DNA of 28,518 nucleotides from contig JAVKLI010000068.1 of assembly GCA_031539425.1 (NCBI GenBank), forward strand, positions 1 through 28,518, given 5' to 3'. Made by a program: the position numbers and the translations under genes. This document shows positions 1 to 7,633 of the stretch, one piece after another (within the stretch, counting starts at the first letter, position 1; each line of letters begins with the position of its first letter). This DNA comes from UBA4416 sp031539425 (GTDB lineage: Bacteria > Bacteroidota > Bacteroidia > B-17B0 > Aurantibacillaceae). The notes beneath the pieces were generated by a model. The model had not been told where the DNA came from. It searched no databases and was given only the letters and a program-made list of their open reading frames with translations.

Positions 1-51
1 TAAAACGAAAATAAATAGTATTAAAATAACACTTGTAATTGTTTTTTGCAT
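1..51 (-). CDS. 5' fragment of an exported or membrane protein gene
   Basis: Downstream of the MoxR-type gene on the minus strand an ATG (bases 51-49) opens a frame that runs off the window edge after 17 codons. The readable start is Met-Gln-Lys-Thr followed by a mostly hydrophobic run (Ile, Thr, Ser, Val, Ile, Leu, Ile, Leu, Phe, Ile, Phe, Val, Leu), which fits the n- and h-regions of a signal peptide or a first membrane helix. It lies 56 bases after the MoxR stop, so it is probably the next gene of the same operon. MoxR genes are often followed by DUF58 or von Willebrand A-domain proteins, but nothing here shows which family this is. The fragment is too short for a product call. Confidence 0.5.
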   Translation of the reverse strand, partial: MQKTITSVILILFIFVL

Positions 52-107
52 AAACTTAAAATTTTGAGCCACTAATATACAAATTACAAGTAAACCATAG
101 GGATAAA

Positions 108-1067
108 TTATAACATCTTTTCTACAAGTTGTTGTTTAGAAATCCCCTCAGCTTCGGCTTTATAATTTAAAATAAGCCTGTGGTTTAAAATTGGATAGGT
201 TACTTGCTGTATATTTTCTATATCTGGACTATATTTTCCGTTAATAGCTGCATGACATTTGGCTGCTAATATTAAGTTTTGGGATGCTCTTGGCCCAGCC
301 CCCCATTCTATATATTTTGTTGTTAGTTCTGACACAAAAGGGGAGTTCTTTCTTGTAGAATTGGTTAATTTAACAGCATATTGATAAACGTTATCTGCAA
401 CTGGAATTTTCCGAATTAGCTGTTGAAAGTTAATTATTTCTTGAGCTGTTAATACGGCATTTGCTTTTACACCTTTATTTGTAGTTGTATTTTTTACAAT
501 ATCTAACTCTTCTTCATAACTAGGGTAATCTAAATGAATGTTAAACATAAAACGGTCAAGTTGCGCTTCTGGTAAGGGGTATGTACCTTCTTGCTCTATA
601 GGGTTTTGGGTGGCAATTACAAAAAATGGATTGCCTAAGTCAAACTTTTTTCCAGATGTAGTAACGGTACTTTCTTGCATAGCTTCTAATAATGCGGCTT
701 GGGTTTTGGGAGGCGTTCTGTTTATTTCGTCTGCTAAAATTAAATTGGCAAAAATAGGTCCTTTTACAAATTTAAATTGTTTGTTTTCGTCAAGTATTTC
801 GGTACCTATAATGTCGCTAGGCATTAAATCTGGTGTAAATTGAATGCGGTTAAATTTTAAATTTAACGCATCTGCAATGGTATTTACTAGTAAGGTTTTT
901 GCTAAACCTGGAACGCCAACGAGTAGGCTGTGACCCTTACAAAACAGGGCAATTAATATTTGATCTATGGTTTGGTGTTGACCAATAATAACTTTACCTA
1001 TTTCATTTTTTAACTGTTTATACTTTTGGTTAAAAGCTTCAAAGGTTTCTATATCGTTATGTTGCAT
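108..1067 (-). CDS. MoxR-family AAA+ ATPase
   Basis: A 319-residue cytoplasmic AAA+ ATPase of the MoxR branch, whose members act as chaperone-like ATPases in maturing protein complexes or envelope proteins. Visible motifs are Walker A GVPGLAKT (residues 51-58), Walker B LILADE (109-114), the sensor-1 stretch ATQN (152-155) and the family signature EGTYPLPEAQLDRF (160-173). The length is normal for the family. The start 7 bases after the stop of the upstream SurA-like gene indicates co-transcription and probably translational coupling. The operon (thioredoxin-like protein, two parvulins, this ATPase, then another exported or membrane protein) suggests a role in folding or assembling envelope proteins; that role is inferred from context. 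Family assignment is secure, the client is unknown. Confidence 0.93.
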   Translation of the reverse strand: MQHNDIETFEAFNQKYKQLKNEIGKVIIGQHQTIDQILIALFCKGHSLLVGVPGLAKTLLVNTIADALNLKFNRIQFTPDLMPSDIIGTEILDENKQFKFVKGPIFANLILADEINRTPPKTQAALLEAMQESTVTTSGKKFDLGNPFFVIATQNPIEQEGTYPLPEAQLDRFMFNIHLDYPSYEEELDIVKNTTTNKGVKANAVLTAQEIINFQQLIRKIPVADNVYQYAVKLTNSTRKNSPFVSELTTKYIEWGAGPRASQNLILAAKCHAAINGKYSPDIENIQQVTYPILNHRLILNYKAEAEGISKQQLVEKML

Positions 1068-1074
1068 TGGTTTA

Positions 1075-2418
1075 TTATTTTGTTATTATCCAAGGTTTTT
1101 CTAAAACGCACTGTTTAAATTCATCATTTATTTTGATATAGGTGTTTTTTGATTTTTTTCTTATAAACGCATTGATAGAGTTTTGTTTTAACTGAAACTC
1201 CGCTAAATTTTGAATTTTTGGATAATCATCAATTACGTTAGCTTTGTGTGGATCTATTCTTTTATTAAGTTGTATAATTCGCCACGCAGGCTTTCCATCA
1301 GGTTTAGTAAACTCCATAACATTACTTAAACTGCCTACTTTTAATTCATTTTCTAAGGTTAAAACCAATTTAGCGTCCATGGTGCCAAGCTCTTTTAAAT
1401 CCCATTTTGTGCTATTGTTAGTGGGGTTAAACAAAACACCTTTATTAAGTTTTGTTTCTTTATCAGTGCTATGTTTAATTACTGCTTTTTCAAATGTTAT
1501 TTTGTTACTTATAATCTCATTTCTAATAGAATCTAGGCGTATTTTATCTTTAATAACTTCTGAGTTTGTTTTTTTTGGTACAAGTAATAAGTGTCTTAAA
1601 TCTACAGTTTCTCCTTTTCTTGCTATAAGTTGTATAAAATGATATCCAAATTCTGTTTTAAAAACTTTTGAAATTTCACCTGGTTTTAAACTAAAAGCTA
1701 TTGCTTCAAATTCTGGCACTGCCTTACCCCTCATCATTGATTCGTAGCGGCCACCATTAGCAGATGAGCCTTTATCATCACTGTATAGTGCAGCCATCAT
1801 GCTCATACTTTCTCCTTTAAGCACTCTTTGTCTGTAAGATTCTATTTCAGCTTTGCTTTTTAATCTTTCTGCTTCTGATATTTCTGGGGCAAATACTAAA
1901 TGGGAAATTTCAACCTCAGTACCTATTAAAGGCACACTATCTGTTGGCAAACTGTTAAAATAATTCTTTATTTGTGAAGGTGTTATTTTTGATGATGTTG
2001 TAATTTTTTGTTGTATCCTTTGAGCTTGTAGTTGATCATATACTTGCTCTTTAAGCTCTTCTTTAAACATAGATATTTTTTTACCATAAAATTCTTCTAG
2101 TTTTTCTTCGCTACCAAAAGCATTAATAAAGTAAGCAATGCGTCGGGTTAATTCGTTATCTACTTCCGCATCTGAAATGTTAATACTATCTTGAATAGCT
2201 TGATTTAACAACAATTTTTGATACAACAGCTCTTCAAATACCTTACACTTTGTAAGGTTAAGTTGCTTTTCTTTTTGTTCTAAAAAATTAGTTTCTACTT
2301 CTGATAAAAGCAATGACTTTTGACCAACTACAGCTACAATTTTATCAAGCACTTGATTTTGTGCCAATGCTATTGATGCAGTAACTAAAATACAAGCTAA
2401 AAAACAGACATGTCTCAT
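1075..2418 (-). CDS. SurA-like periplasmic peptidyl-prolyl isomerase
   Basis: A 447-residue exported parvulin-type prolyl cis-trans isomerase/chaperone. A signal peptide (hydrophobic 4-18, ALAQ near 17-20) is followed by a helical SurA-N-like region (about 22-160). A parvulin domain lies at about 168-268, with ISHLVF, the SDD-SSANGG loop (213-223) and FGYHFIQL (257-264). A second, weaker parvulin-like unit starts at VDLRHLLLV (272-280) and runs to about 395. This is SurA architecture: N-terminal chaperone module plus two rotamase units, at SurA-like length. It would act on outer-membrane proteins in transit through the periplasm. The gene sits 37 bases after the stop of a second parvulin gene and 7 bases before the MoxR gene. 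True orthology to E. coli SurA cannot be shown from sequence alone. Confidence 0.88.
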   Translation of the reverse strand: MRHVCFLACILVTASIALAQNQVLDKIVAVVGQKSLLLSEVETNFLEQKEKQLNLTKCKVFEELLYQKLLLNQAIQDSINISDAEVDNELTRRIAYFINAFGSEEKLEEFYGKKISMFKEELKEQVYDQLQAQRIQQKITTSSKITPSQIKNYFNSLPTDSVPLIGTEVEISHLVFAPEISEAERLKSKAEIESYRQRVLKGESMSMMAALYSDDKGSSANGGRYESMMRGKAVPEFEAIAFSLKPGEISKVFKTEFGYHFIQLIARKGETVDLRHLLLVPKKTNSEVIKDKIRLDSIRNEIISNKITFEKAVIKHSTDKETKLNKGVLFNPTNNSTKWDLKELGTMDAKLVLTLENELKVGSLSNVMEFTKPDGKPAWRIIQLNKRIDPHKANVIDDYPKIQNLAEFQLKQNSINAFIRKKSKNTYIKINDEFKQCVLEKPWIITK

Positions 2419-2455
2419 TTATAAAATAAGATTAATTGACAAGTGACTGATTGAA

Positions 2456-4558
2456 TTACTTAATGCTATTAACAACTTGTTGATTGATAGTAACTGGGTA
2501 TTTATTTTTTAAATACTTTAGCCATTCTTCTTCTAAGTGTGTTTGAAAATCAATGCTAATTAAGCCTTTTACTTCATCAAATGTTTTTGGTTGCTTAGGT
2601 AAAAGATTATAAACAAAAGTGACAGATGTTTTTGGATTATCAGTAGAATTTAAATTTGGAATAATGCCATTCTTCCAATTGGCATCCATCTTAGGGTTTT
2701 CTCCTTTAACGTAGGTATTATTTTCTGTTGTTATAATTGTTTTACCATCTTTATTTAAGGCCTTTAAAATAGCTGCCTCTGAACTGTTTTGCATTAATAG
2801 TTTTACAACCATTTTAGCTGTTTTTTCATCAACGCACTTATACGTAGTTGTAGCAGCTCTTTCGGGCCACATGTAATTGTTGTTAACCTTGCTATGATAT
2901 TCTTTTATAGCTACGGTGTCTTTTATGGCTTTGCCCCAAATTTGCTTTTCTGAAAGATCAAATAATAAAATACCGTCATGATATTCTAAATATAATTTTT
3001 TAAAAGCAGGGTATTTTTGTTCTAGCTGTTCGTCTTCAAAAGCGATAATTTGTTCATTTTGCCAGTATTTATATATTTGTTGAAACACGTAGTTAAAATC
3101 TAAAATAGGCCTTGGAGATTGATGCGTTTCTATATATTTAGATAAATCTTGTTGAGTATATTTTTTGTTTCCTAAAGTAAACAATGGTTTGTTTTGAAGT
3201 TTAATTGATTTTTTAGCTTCCCAAGTTCCTTTAAATATAGATGAATCGAGCACACTAATAAATTCTTTTTGTGCGTCAAAGTTATCTTTAAAATTGTTTT
3301 GCTTTTTTATTTGTTCTATTTTAGACAATTGTCCAGCTCTTGATCGTTGGTCTTTATTAACTTTTGTTCTTAACTCGGTATGCATATTTTTATAAGGTGC
3401 TATTTCTTTTTTATCAATTCGTTTGATAATATGCCATCCATAAGGAGAAGTAAAGGGTTCAGAAATATCGTTATTGTTTTTTAAAGCGAATGCTTGGGTT
3501 TCAAAATCTAAAGGCATTTTACCGCTACCAAACCAACTTAATAAACCACCATTTACACTGGTTTGTTTATCATCAGATAGTTCTGTGGCAAGAATTTCAA
3601 ACTTTTCGCCTATTTGTATTTTTTTGTAAATATCGAATATGCGTTTTTTCAGTACCGTGTCAAATGTTGCTTTTGAAGTAGGCGCATTAAACTTAAGCAT
3701 TATATGCTCTACTAACACTTCACCTCTATTAACACGTTTATCTAGTAATTTTAGAATGTGATACCCAAATCTTGAACGAACAGGTTGACTTATTTCGTTT
3801 ATGTTTAAATTATAGGCAGCGTTTTCAAAAGGATACACCATTTGAAACACGGTAAAGTAACCTATAGATCCTTTTCTATCGGCTGCGCCGGCTTCTTCGG
3901 ATGTTTTAGCTACATAATTATTAAAATTATCGCTGCCTGCAATTAAAGTTTGATTAAATGATTTTATCAAATCTATTTTTTGACGATAAGCTGCAGTGTC
4001 AGATTTAGTAGATTTATTTGTTAATTTATATGACGATGCGTTTAATGTTTTTTCATAGTCTGCTAGTTGTTCGGGTGTTATTTTTTGTCCTATTATTACG
4101 ATTCTGTATAACATTATGCGTTTGTAGGCTTCTAAAGTATCTTTAGGTAAGGCTGTTTCGGGTACTTTAACTAGTATATGTGCCACGTTAAGTTCGTATT
4201 TGAGTCTTTCATAGGCTTCTAATATTAGTTTTTCTGTTGTTGAGCTATCTGTAAGATAGGGAGCTGCAAGTTGCTTACGGTACCCTAACAATTCATTACG
4301 AAATTTGAAAGCCGTGTCTAGTCCAAGCATTTTGGCCTCCATTACTTTCATCTTAAACATAGAATATAGATTAATATAATCTTCTACATTTTTTTGTTCG
4401 GAAGAAATACTAGCTACGTTTTTATTATAAACATTTTTAAATTCTGTAACGTAAACTGGAACTTTGTTTACATACATTACAACAGAATCATTAGATTGAG
4501 CCATTAGTATGGCTGTAGAATGTATTAGTATAAATAACACAATGTTTTTTGTTTTCAT
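2456..4558 (-). CDS. Large periplasmic PpiC/parvulin-type peptidyl-prolyl isomerase
   Basis: A 700-residue exported prolyl isomerase. The signal peptide covers residues 1-21 (hydrophobic 6-18, LMAQ end). A first parvulin domain begins at LNVAHILVKV (123-132) and ends at FGYHILKLLDKR (264-275), with an unusually long stretch between its halves. A second, compact and canonical parvulin domain runs from EHIMLKF (284-290) through the NGGLLSWFGSGKMP loop (336-349) to YGWHIIKRIDKK (373-384). The 310 C-terminal residues match nothing I recognise and may be a helical chaperone or OMP-binding region. It is the second gene of the folding operon, 38 bases after the DUF4369/TlpA gene and 37 before the SurA-like gene. 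Paired parvulin genes next to moxR recur in Bacteroidota. Confidence 0.88.
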   Translation of the reverse strand: MKTKNIVLFILIHSTAILMAQSNDSVVMYVNKVPVYVTEFKNVYNKNVASISSEQKNVEDYINLYSMFKMKVMEAKMLGLDTAFKFRNELLGYRKQLAAPYLTDSSTTEKLILEAYERLKYELNVAHILVKVPETALPKDTLEAYKRIMLYRIVIIGQKITPEQLADYEKTLNASSYKLTNKSTKSDTAAYRQKIDLIKSFNQTLIAGSDNFNNYVAKTSEEAGAADRKGSIGYFTVFQMVYPFENAAYNLNINEISQPVRSRFGYHILKLLDKRVNRGEVLVEHIMLKFNAPTSKATFDTVLKKRIFDIYKKIQIGEKFEILATELSDDKQTSVNGGLLSWFGSGKMPLDFETQAFALKNNNDISEPFTSPYGWHIIKRIDKKEIAPYKNMHTELRTKVNKDQRSRAGQLSKIEQIKKQNNFKDNFDAQKEFISVLDSSIFKGTWEAKKSIKLQNKPLFTLGNKKYTQQDLSKYIETHQSPRPILDFNYVFQQIYKYWQNEQIIAFEDEQLEQKYPAFKKLYLEYHDGILLFDLSEKQIWGKAIKDTVAIKEYHSKVNNNYMWPERAATTTYKCVDEKTAKMVVKLLMQNSSEAAILKALNKDGKTIITTENNTYVKGENPKMDANWKNGIIPNLNSTDNPKTSVTFVYNLLPKQPKTFDEVKGLISIDFQTHLEEEWLKYLKNKYPVTINQQVVNSIK

Positions 4559-4596
4559 AATATTTGATAGTGTATTAAAGAATTTGTTACAATTAA

Positions 4597-5715
4597 TTAT
4601 TTAGATAAAATTTCGGCTAATTTATTATGAAGGTCTTCGCCACGTAAATTTTTAGCAATAATTTTCCCTGTTTTATCAATTAGTAAATTAGCCGGTATGC
4701 CTGAAACTCCGTAAATTTGACCAGCCGCATTTGCCCAACCTTTTAAATCGCTAATTTGAGTCCATGTTAATTTATCTGCTTCAATGGCGCTTACCCATCT
4801 GTCTTTTGATTCGTCAAATGAAACGCCCAATACTGTAAATCCTTTATCTTTAAATTTATCATAGGCTGCTACAACATTTGGATTTTCCATACGGCATGGG
4901 CGGCACCAGCTAGCCCAAAAATCTACTAGTACATACTTACCTTTAAAACTGCTTAATTTTACTGGTTTTCCGGCAGGTGTATTTTGTGTAAAATCAATAG
5001 CTTCATCATTAATTTCGGTTCCTCGTTTTGATGTAATTTTCTCTTTTATTTGCAAAGCCATGCTAGAGTTATGTAATGATTTATCAAGGTACTCAAAATG
5101 GCGCTTAAGATCTTTTAAAGGCGTTTGTTCATTTACATACAAATTAAAATATACGGCTAATAAAGCTACCATTGATTTTGGGTGTGTTTTAACAAAGGTT
5201 TCTATAGCACCTCTTTTCTCTTCATCAATGGCGTTAAATTCGATTACTTTAGCTTGCATTTCTTGTTGATTGTTAGCTGCTTTGGCGGTATTAAAAGCGT
5301 CTACTATTGGCTGAATACGGGTATAAAAGGAAAGTGTTAAACTATTAAATTCCAAATACTCATTTTGAACTTTGCCGCCAGTTACTTTAGTTGTCATAAG
5401 GCTGTCTATATGTCCGTAAATATTTGTAATACCTTCATCTACAAAAAAGTGTAGGCTAGGTTGTTCGTTAGGGTTTGGTGTGTTTGTTAGCCAAAACATG
5501 CTAGGTTCGGTAAGTGTGCCTTTAGCTGTAAAAGCGTTGTTGTGTATTGAAATAGTTTTGGTAATAGTACTTTGTATTTCTCTACTATGAAGATACATAA
5601 CGCCTGAAGCGTTTGGTGTTTTTATGATACCGTTAATTTGATAATTTAATTTTAATTGGGCAAATACCAAATGAGACGCAAATACTAAAATAAATAGGGT
5701 AGATATAGTTTTCAT
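4597..5715 (-). CDS. Exported DUF4369/TlpA-like thiol-disulfide oxidoreductase
   Basis: A 372-residue exported protein with two modules. After a signal peptide (1-20, ending FAQ) comes a beta-rich DUF4369-like region (about 22-120) and a helical linker (about 125-230). A C-terminal TlpA/AhpC-TSA thioredoxin fold follows (about 240-372) with active-site WASWCRPC (267-274), so C271 and C274 form the redox pair. The cis-Pro loop is GVSGIPANLLID. Such proteins reduce disulfides or handle cytochrome and envelope thiols in the periplasm. It is the first gene of the minus-strand operon leading into the two parvulins and MoxR, and has promoter-like elements just upstream (5734-5766). The substrate is not known from the sequence. 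Confidence 0.9.
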   Translation of the reverse strand: MKTISTLFILVFASHLVFAQLKLNYQINGIIKTPNASGVMYLHSREIQSTITKTISIHNNAFTAKGTLTEPSMFWLTNTPNPNEQPSLHFFVDEGITNIYGHIDSLMTTKVTGGKVQNEYLEFNSLTLSFYTRIQPIVDAFNTAKAANNQQEMQAKVIEFNAIDEEKRGAIETFVKTHPKSMVALLAVYFNLYVNEQTPLKDLKRHFEYLDKSLHNSSMALQIKEKITSKRGTEINDEAIDFTQNTPAGKPVKLSSFKGKYVLVDFWASWCRPCRMENPNVVAAYDKFKDKGFTVLGVSFDESKDRWVSAIEADKLTWTQISDLKGWANAAGQIYGVSGIPANLLIDKTGKIIAKNLRGEDLHNKLAEILSK

Positions 5716-5733
5716 AATTTAAAAAATGTGAAA

Positions 5734-5766
5734 CAAATATATATTAAAATGCTGTTGGGGAACATA
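5734..5766 (-). promoter_or_regulatory. Candidate Bacteroidota promoter for the folding operon
   Basis: Read on the minus strand, a perfect -7 box TATATTTG (bases 5741-5734; consensus TAnnTTTG) lies 18 bases upstream of the ATG at 5715. A TATG (5766-5763) 21 bases further up is a three-of-four match to the -33 TTTG. Spacing fits the Bacteroidota sigma-A type promoter. The region is very AT-rich, so chance matches are possible. Confidence 0.4.
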
Positions 5767-5804
5767 TTAAAAATGGTTAAAATGTATTTTAAGATTTTTT
5801 AAGT

Positions 5805-5835
5805 TCTGGATATATTACAAACTATAGTATTTTTG
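5805..5835 (+). promoter_or_regulatory. Candidate Bacteroidota promoter for the MORN-repeat gene
   Basis: TATTTTTG at 5828-5835 is a perfect match to the Bacteroidota -7 box TAnnTTTG. TCTG at 5805-5808, 19 bases upstream, matches three of four bases of the -33 TTTG. The predicted transcript would start only about 8 bases before the ATG at 5850. Together with the minus-strand candidate at 5734-5766 this makes 5716-5849 a divergent promoter region. Confidence 0.35.
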
Positions 5836-5849
5836 AATTTTAAAAGCGT

Positions 5850-6545
5850 ATGGGTACTAATTATTTTTTTTGTTTGCTAATTGTTGTTTGTTTACATAAC
5901 AAATTTATTGCTCAAAAAGCTTTACCAGCACAAGTATCTAAAGCTGTATTTATTAAAAAGAAAGATTCTATTACCGGTAAAGTAATATATGAAGGGTATT
6001 TTAAAAATAAAATTCCAGAAGGTACCATCACTTATTATTACCCTAACGAAGCAATAAAAGCACAAATTTTATTTATAAAAAACGGAACGGTGGCTTATTC
6101 TAAACAATTTTACAATACTGGTAAATTAATGGCTACGGGCAAATACATTAATAAATTAAAAGATTCGTTATGGAACTATTTTGATAGTGAAGGTATAGTA
6201 TCGTCTCAAGAGCATTATGTAAATGGAAAAAAGCACGGTAAAGAATTAGTGTTTTTTTTAGATGGAAATTTAAGCCAAACAATCCATTATGAAAATGGTT
6301 TAAAATCGGGCGAATACATGGCGTATACCGAACCTAACATTATAAAGGCAAGGGGTTTTTACAAAAAAGATAAACTTCATGGATTGATGCATTATTATTA
6401 CCCTAATGGTGTTAAGGCTGCCGAAGGTAATTATGCTAATGGATTAAAAGTAGGTAATTGGCTTTACAGAAACTCAAGTGATAGTGTTATTGAAAAAGAA
6501 TTGTATAATAATTTGGGAGCGCTTATAACGAGTAGTAAAAATTAA
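5850..6545 (+). CDS. Secreted MORN/YwqK-repeat protein, 231 residues
   Basis: A small exported repeat protein. The signal peptide covers about residues 1-22 (hydrophobic 5-14, ending FIAQ). The rest is about seven tandem units of roughly 23 residues with the MORN_2 pattern: an Asn/Lys-Gly turn, Gly-x-Trp/Tyr, a Tyr-Tyr-x-Asn-Gly hairpin, and a closing Gly-x-Tyr (for example NGKKHGKELVFF and YYYPNGVKAAEGNYANG). Databases often name such proteins 'YwqK family antitoxin', but nothing here suggests a toxin partner and the signal peptide argues for an envelope location. It stands alone on the plus strand, diverging from the folding operon and converging with the response-regulator gene 10 bases after its stop. 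Its function is unknown. A much longer protein of the same repeat type lies at 17305-19038. Confidence 0.85.
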   Translation: MGTNYFFCLLIVVCLHNKFIAQKALPAQVSKAVFIKKKDSITGKVIYEGYFKNKIPEGTITYYYPNEAIKAQILFIKNGTVAYSKQFYNTGKLMATGKYINKLKDSLWNYFDSEGIVSSQEHYVNGKKHGKELVFFLDGNLSQTIHYENGLKSGEYMAYTEPNIIKARGFYKKDKLHGLMHYYYPNGVKAAEGNYANGLKVGNWLYRNSSDSVIEKELYNNLGALITSSKN

Positions 6546-6555
6546 AATACATCTA

Positions 6556-7248
6556 TTACAAAACAAATTTGTATCCTACCCCTCTTATAGAAATAAAGTG
6601 TTTTGGATGCTTTGGATTTTTTTCAAACCATTTTCTAAATGATAATATAAAATTATCTATCGTTCGTGATGAAGGATTCGCTGCATTATTCCAAACATAG
6701 TCAATGATTTCGTCTCTTGATACTACTGTATTTGCTTTATCAATAAGCAAATGAAGTAATTTAATTTCTTTTTTTGACAATGCTATTTGCTCTAATCGGT
6801 TTGTTGTAGCCGTATAATTTTCAAAATTTATTTTGCAGTTTTCAAATTCAAATTCTTTAATAAGATTTACTGGCAACATTCTATATAATACATTTTTAAT
6901 TCTTAACATGAGTTCATCTAAATCAAAAGGCTTTGAAATGTAATCATCAGCTCCAAGTTCTAAACCTTTGATTTTATGGTGTATTTGATTTTTGGCAGTT
7001 AAAAATATGATGGCAGGCTTATGTTTAGACGCTTTTAATTGTGGGTACAAGTCATAACCGCTAATGTTTGGGAGCATCACATCAAGTAAAATTAAGTTTG
7101 GTTTAAATGCTATATTATCTGCTATAGCCAATGTTCCGTTATCGCTAATTTTGACTTGATAGTGATGTAATTCTAAATTTAATTTTAAAGTTTTGGCTAT
7201 TGTTACCTCATCTTCAACAATTAATATCTTATGTTGCGAAAAGGTCAT
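6556..7248 (-). CDS. OmpR/PhoB-family response regulator
   Basis: A 230-residue two-component response regulator. The receiver domain (about 7-120) has the acidic pocket E12-D13, phospho-acceptor D56 in LLDVMLP, T84 and conserved K106 in YISKPF. The C-terminal winged-helix DNA-binding domain (about 130-230) has the usual SKKEIKLLHLL and GVGYKF signatures. All catalytic residues are present, so it should be phosphorylatable. It starts one base after the crcB stop, in one transcription unit with nhaA and crcB. No histidine kinase is present in the window, so its partner must be encoded elsewhere or it is an orphan. The operon suggests a response linked to Na+/pH or fluoride, which is inference. 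It ends 10 bases from the convergent MORN-repeat gene with no visible hairpin between them. Confidence 0.95.
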   Translation of the reverse strand: MTFSQHKILIVEDEVTIAKTLKLNLELHHYQVKISDNGTLAIADNIAFKPNLILLDVMLPNISGYDLYPQLKASKHKPAIIFLTAKNQIHHKIKGLELGADDYISKPFDLDELMLRIKNVLYRMLPVNLIKEFEFENCKINFENYTATTNRLEQIALSKKEIKLLHLLIDKANTVVSRDEIIDYVWNNAANPSSRTIDNFILSFRKWFEKNPKHPKHFISIRGVGYKFVL

Positions 7249-7249
7249 A

Positions 7250-7627
7250 TTAAAATTGTTGAGACAATTGAATTCCTAAATACGTAGAAGCCAAGCATAA
7301 TATAATGCTAAGCATTATATAAAGAAAAAATGTGATATATTGTTGTTGTTGTTGAATTAAAGTAATACTTTCCATACTAAAAGCAGAAAACGTACTAAAT
7401 CTGCTACAAAATCCTACAATCAAAAACAATTTTGTGTGTTGAGAGATGATTTGCTTTTGTTCTGCAATTATCATCACAAACCCAATAATAAAACAAGCAA
7501 TAAAATTTATGATTAAAGTAGCTAATGGAAAATTAAAAAGAAAAATTTGAGAGATCCATTTAGACATCATATATCGAAGTACGCCACCAGTACCACTACC
7601 AAAAAATATCAAAATAATATGTTTCAT
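7250..7627 (-). CDS. crcB: CrcB/Fluc-like fluoride channel, diverged signature
   Basis: A 125-residue, four-helix membrane protein of the CrcB (Fluc) family, which as a dual-topology dimer exports fluoride. Family marks are GSGTGGVLRYMM (10-21), the FPLATLIINFIACFIIG helix (33-49) with N41, and GFCSRFSTFSAF (72-83) with the paired phenylalanines F80 and F83. The usual signature is close to GFCGGFTTFSTF. Here the Gly-Gly is Ser-Arg (75-76) and the first Thr is Ser (78), changes near the central Na+ site and the pore. A run of five Gln (92-96) is also unusual. The gene lies 6 bases after nhaA and 1 base before the response regulator. No fluoride riboswitch was recognised upstream of the operon. 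The family call is good; fluoride transport is less certain. Confidence 0.82.
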   Translation of the reverse strand: MKHIILIFFGSGTGGVLRYMMSKWISQIFLFNFPLATLIINFIACFIIGFVMIIAEQKQIISQHTKLFLIVGFCSRFSTFSAFSMESITLIQQQQQYITFFLYIMLSIILCLASTYLGIQLSQQF

Positions 7628-7633
7628 TTTTTT

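Noticed and set aside
538..843. Plus-strand open frame opposite the MoxR gene
   Set aside because: It is antisense to conserved AAA+ motifs and has no protein-like features. The same reasoning removes the frames opposite the parvulin, T9SS cargo, TlpA and carbonic-anhydrase-like genes.
5850..6545. Antitoxin of a toxin-antitoxin pair, the usual database label for YwqK-like repeats
   Set aside because: The protein has a signal peptide, stands alone, and neither neighbour looks like a toxin.
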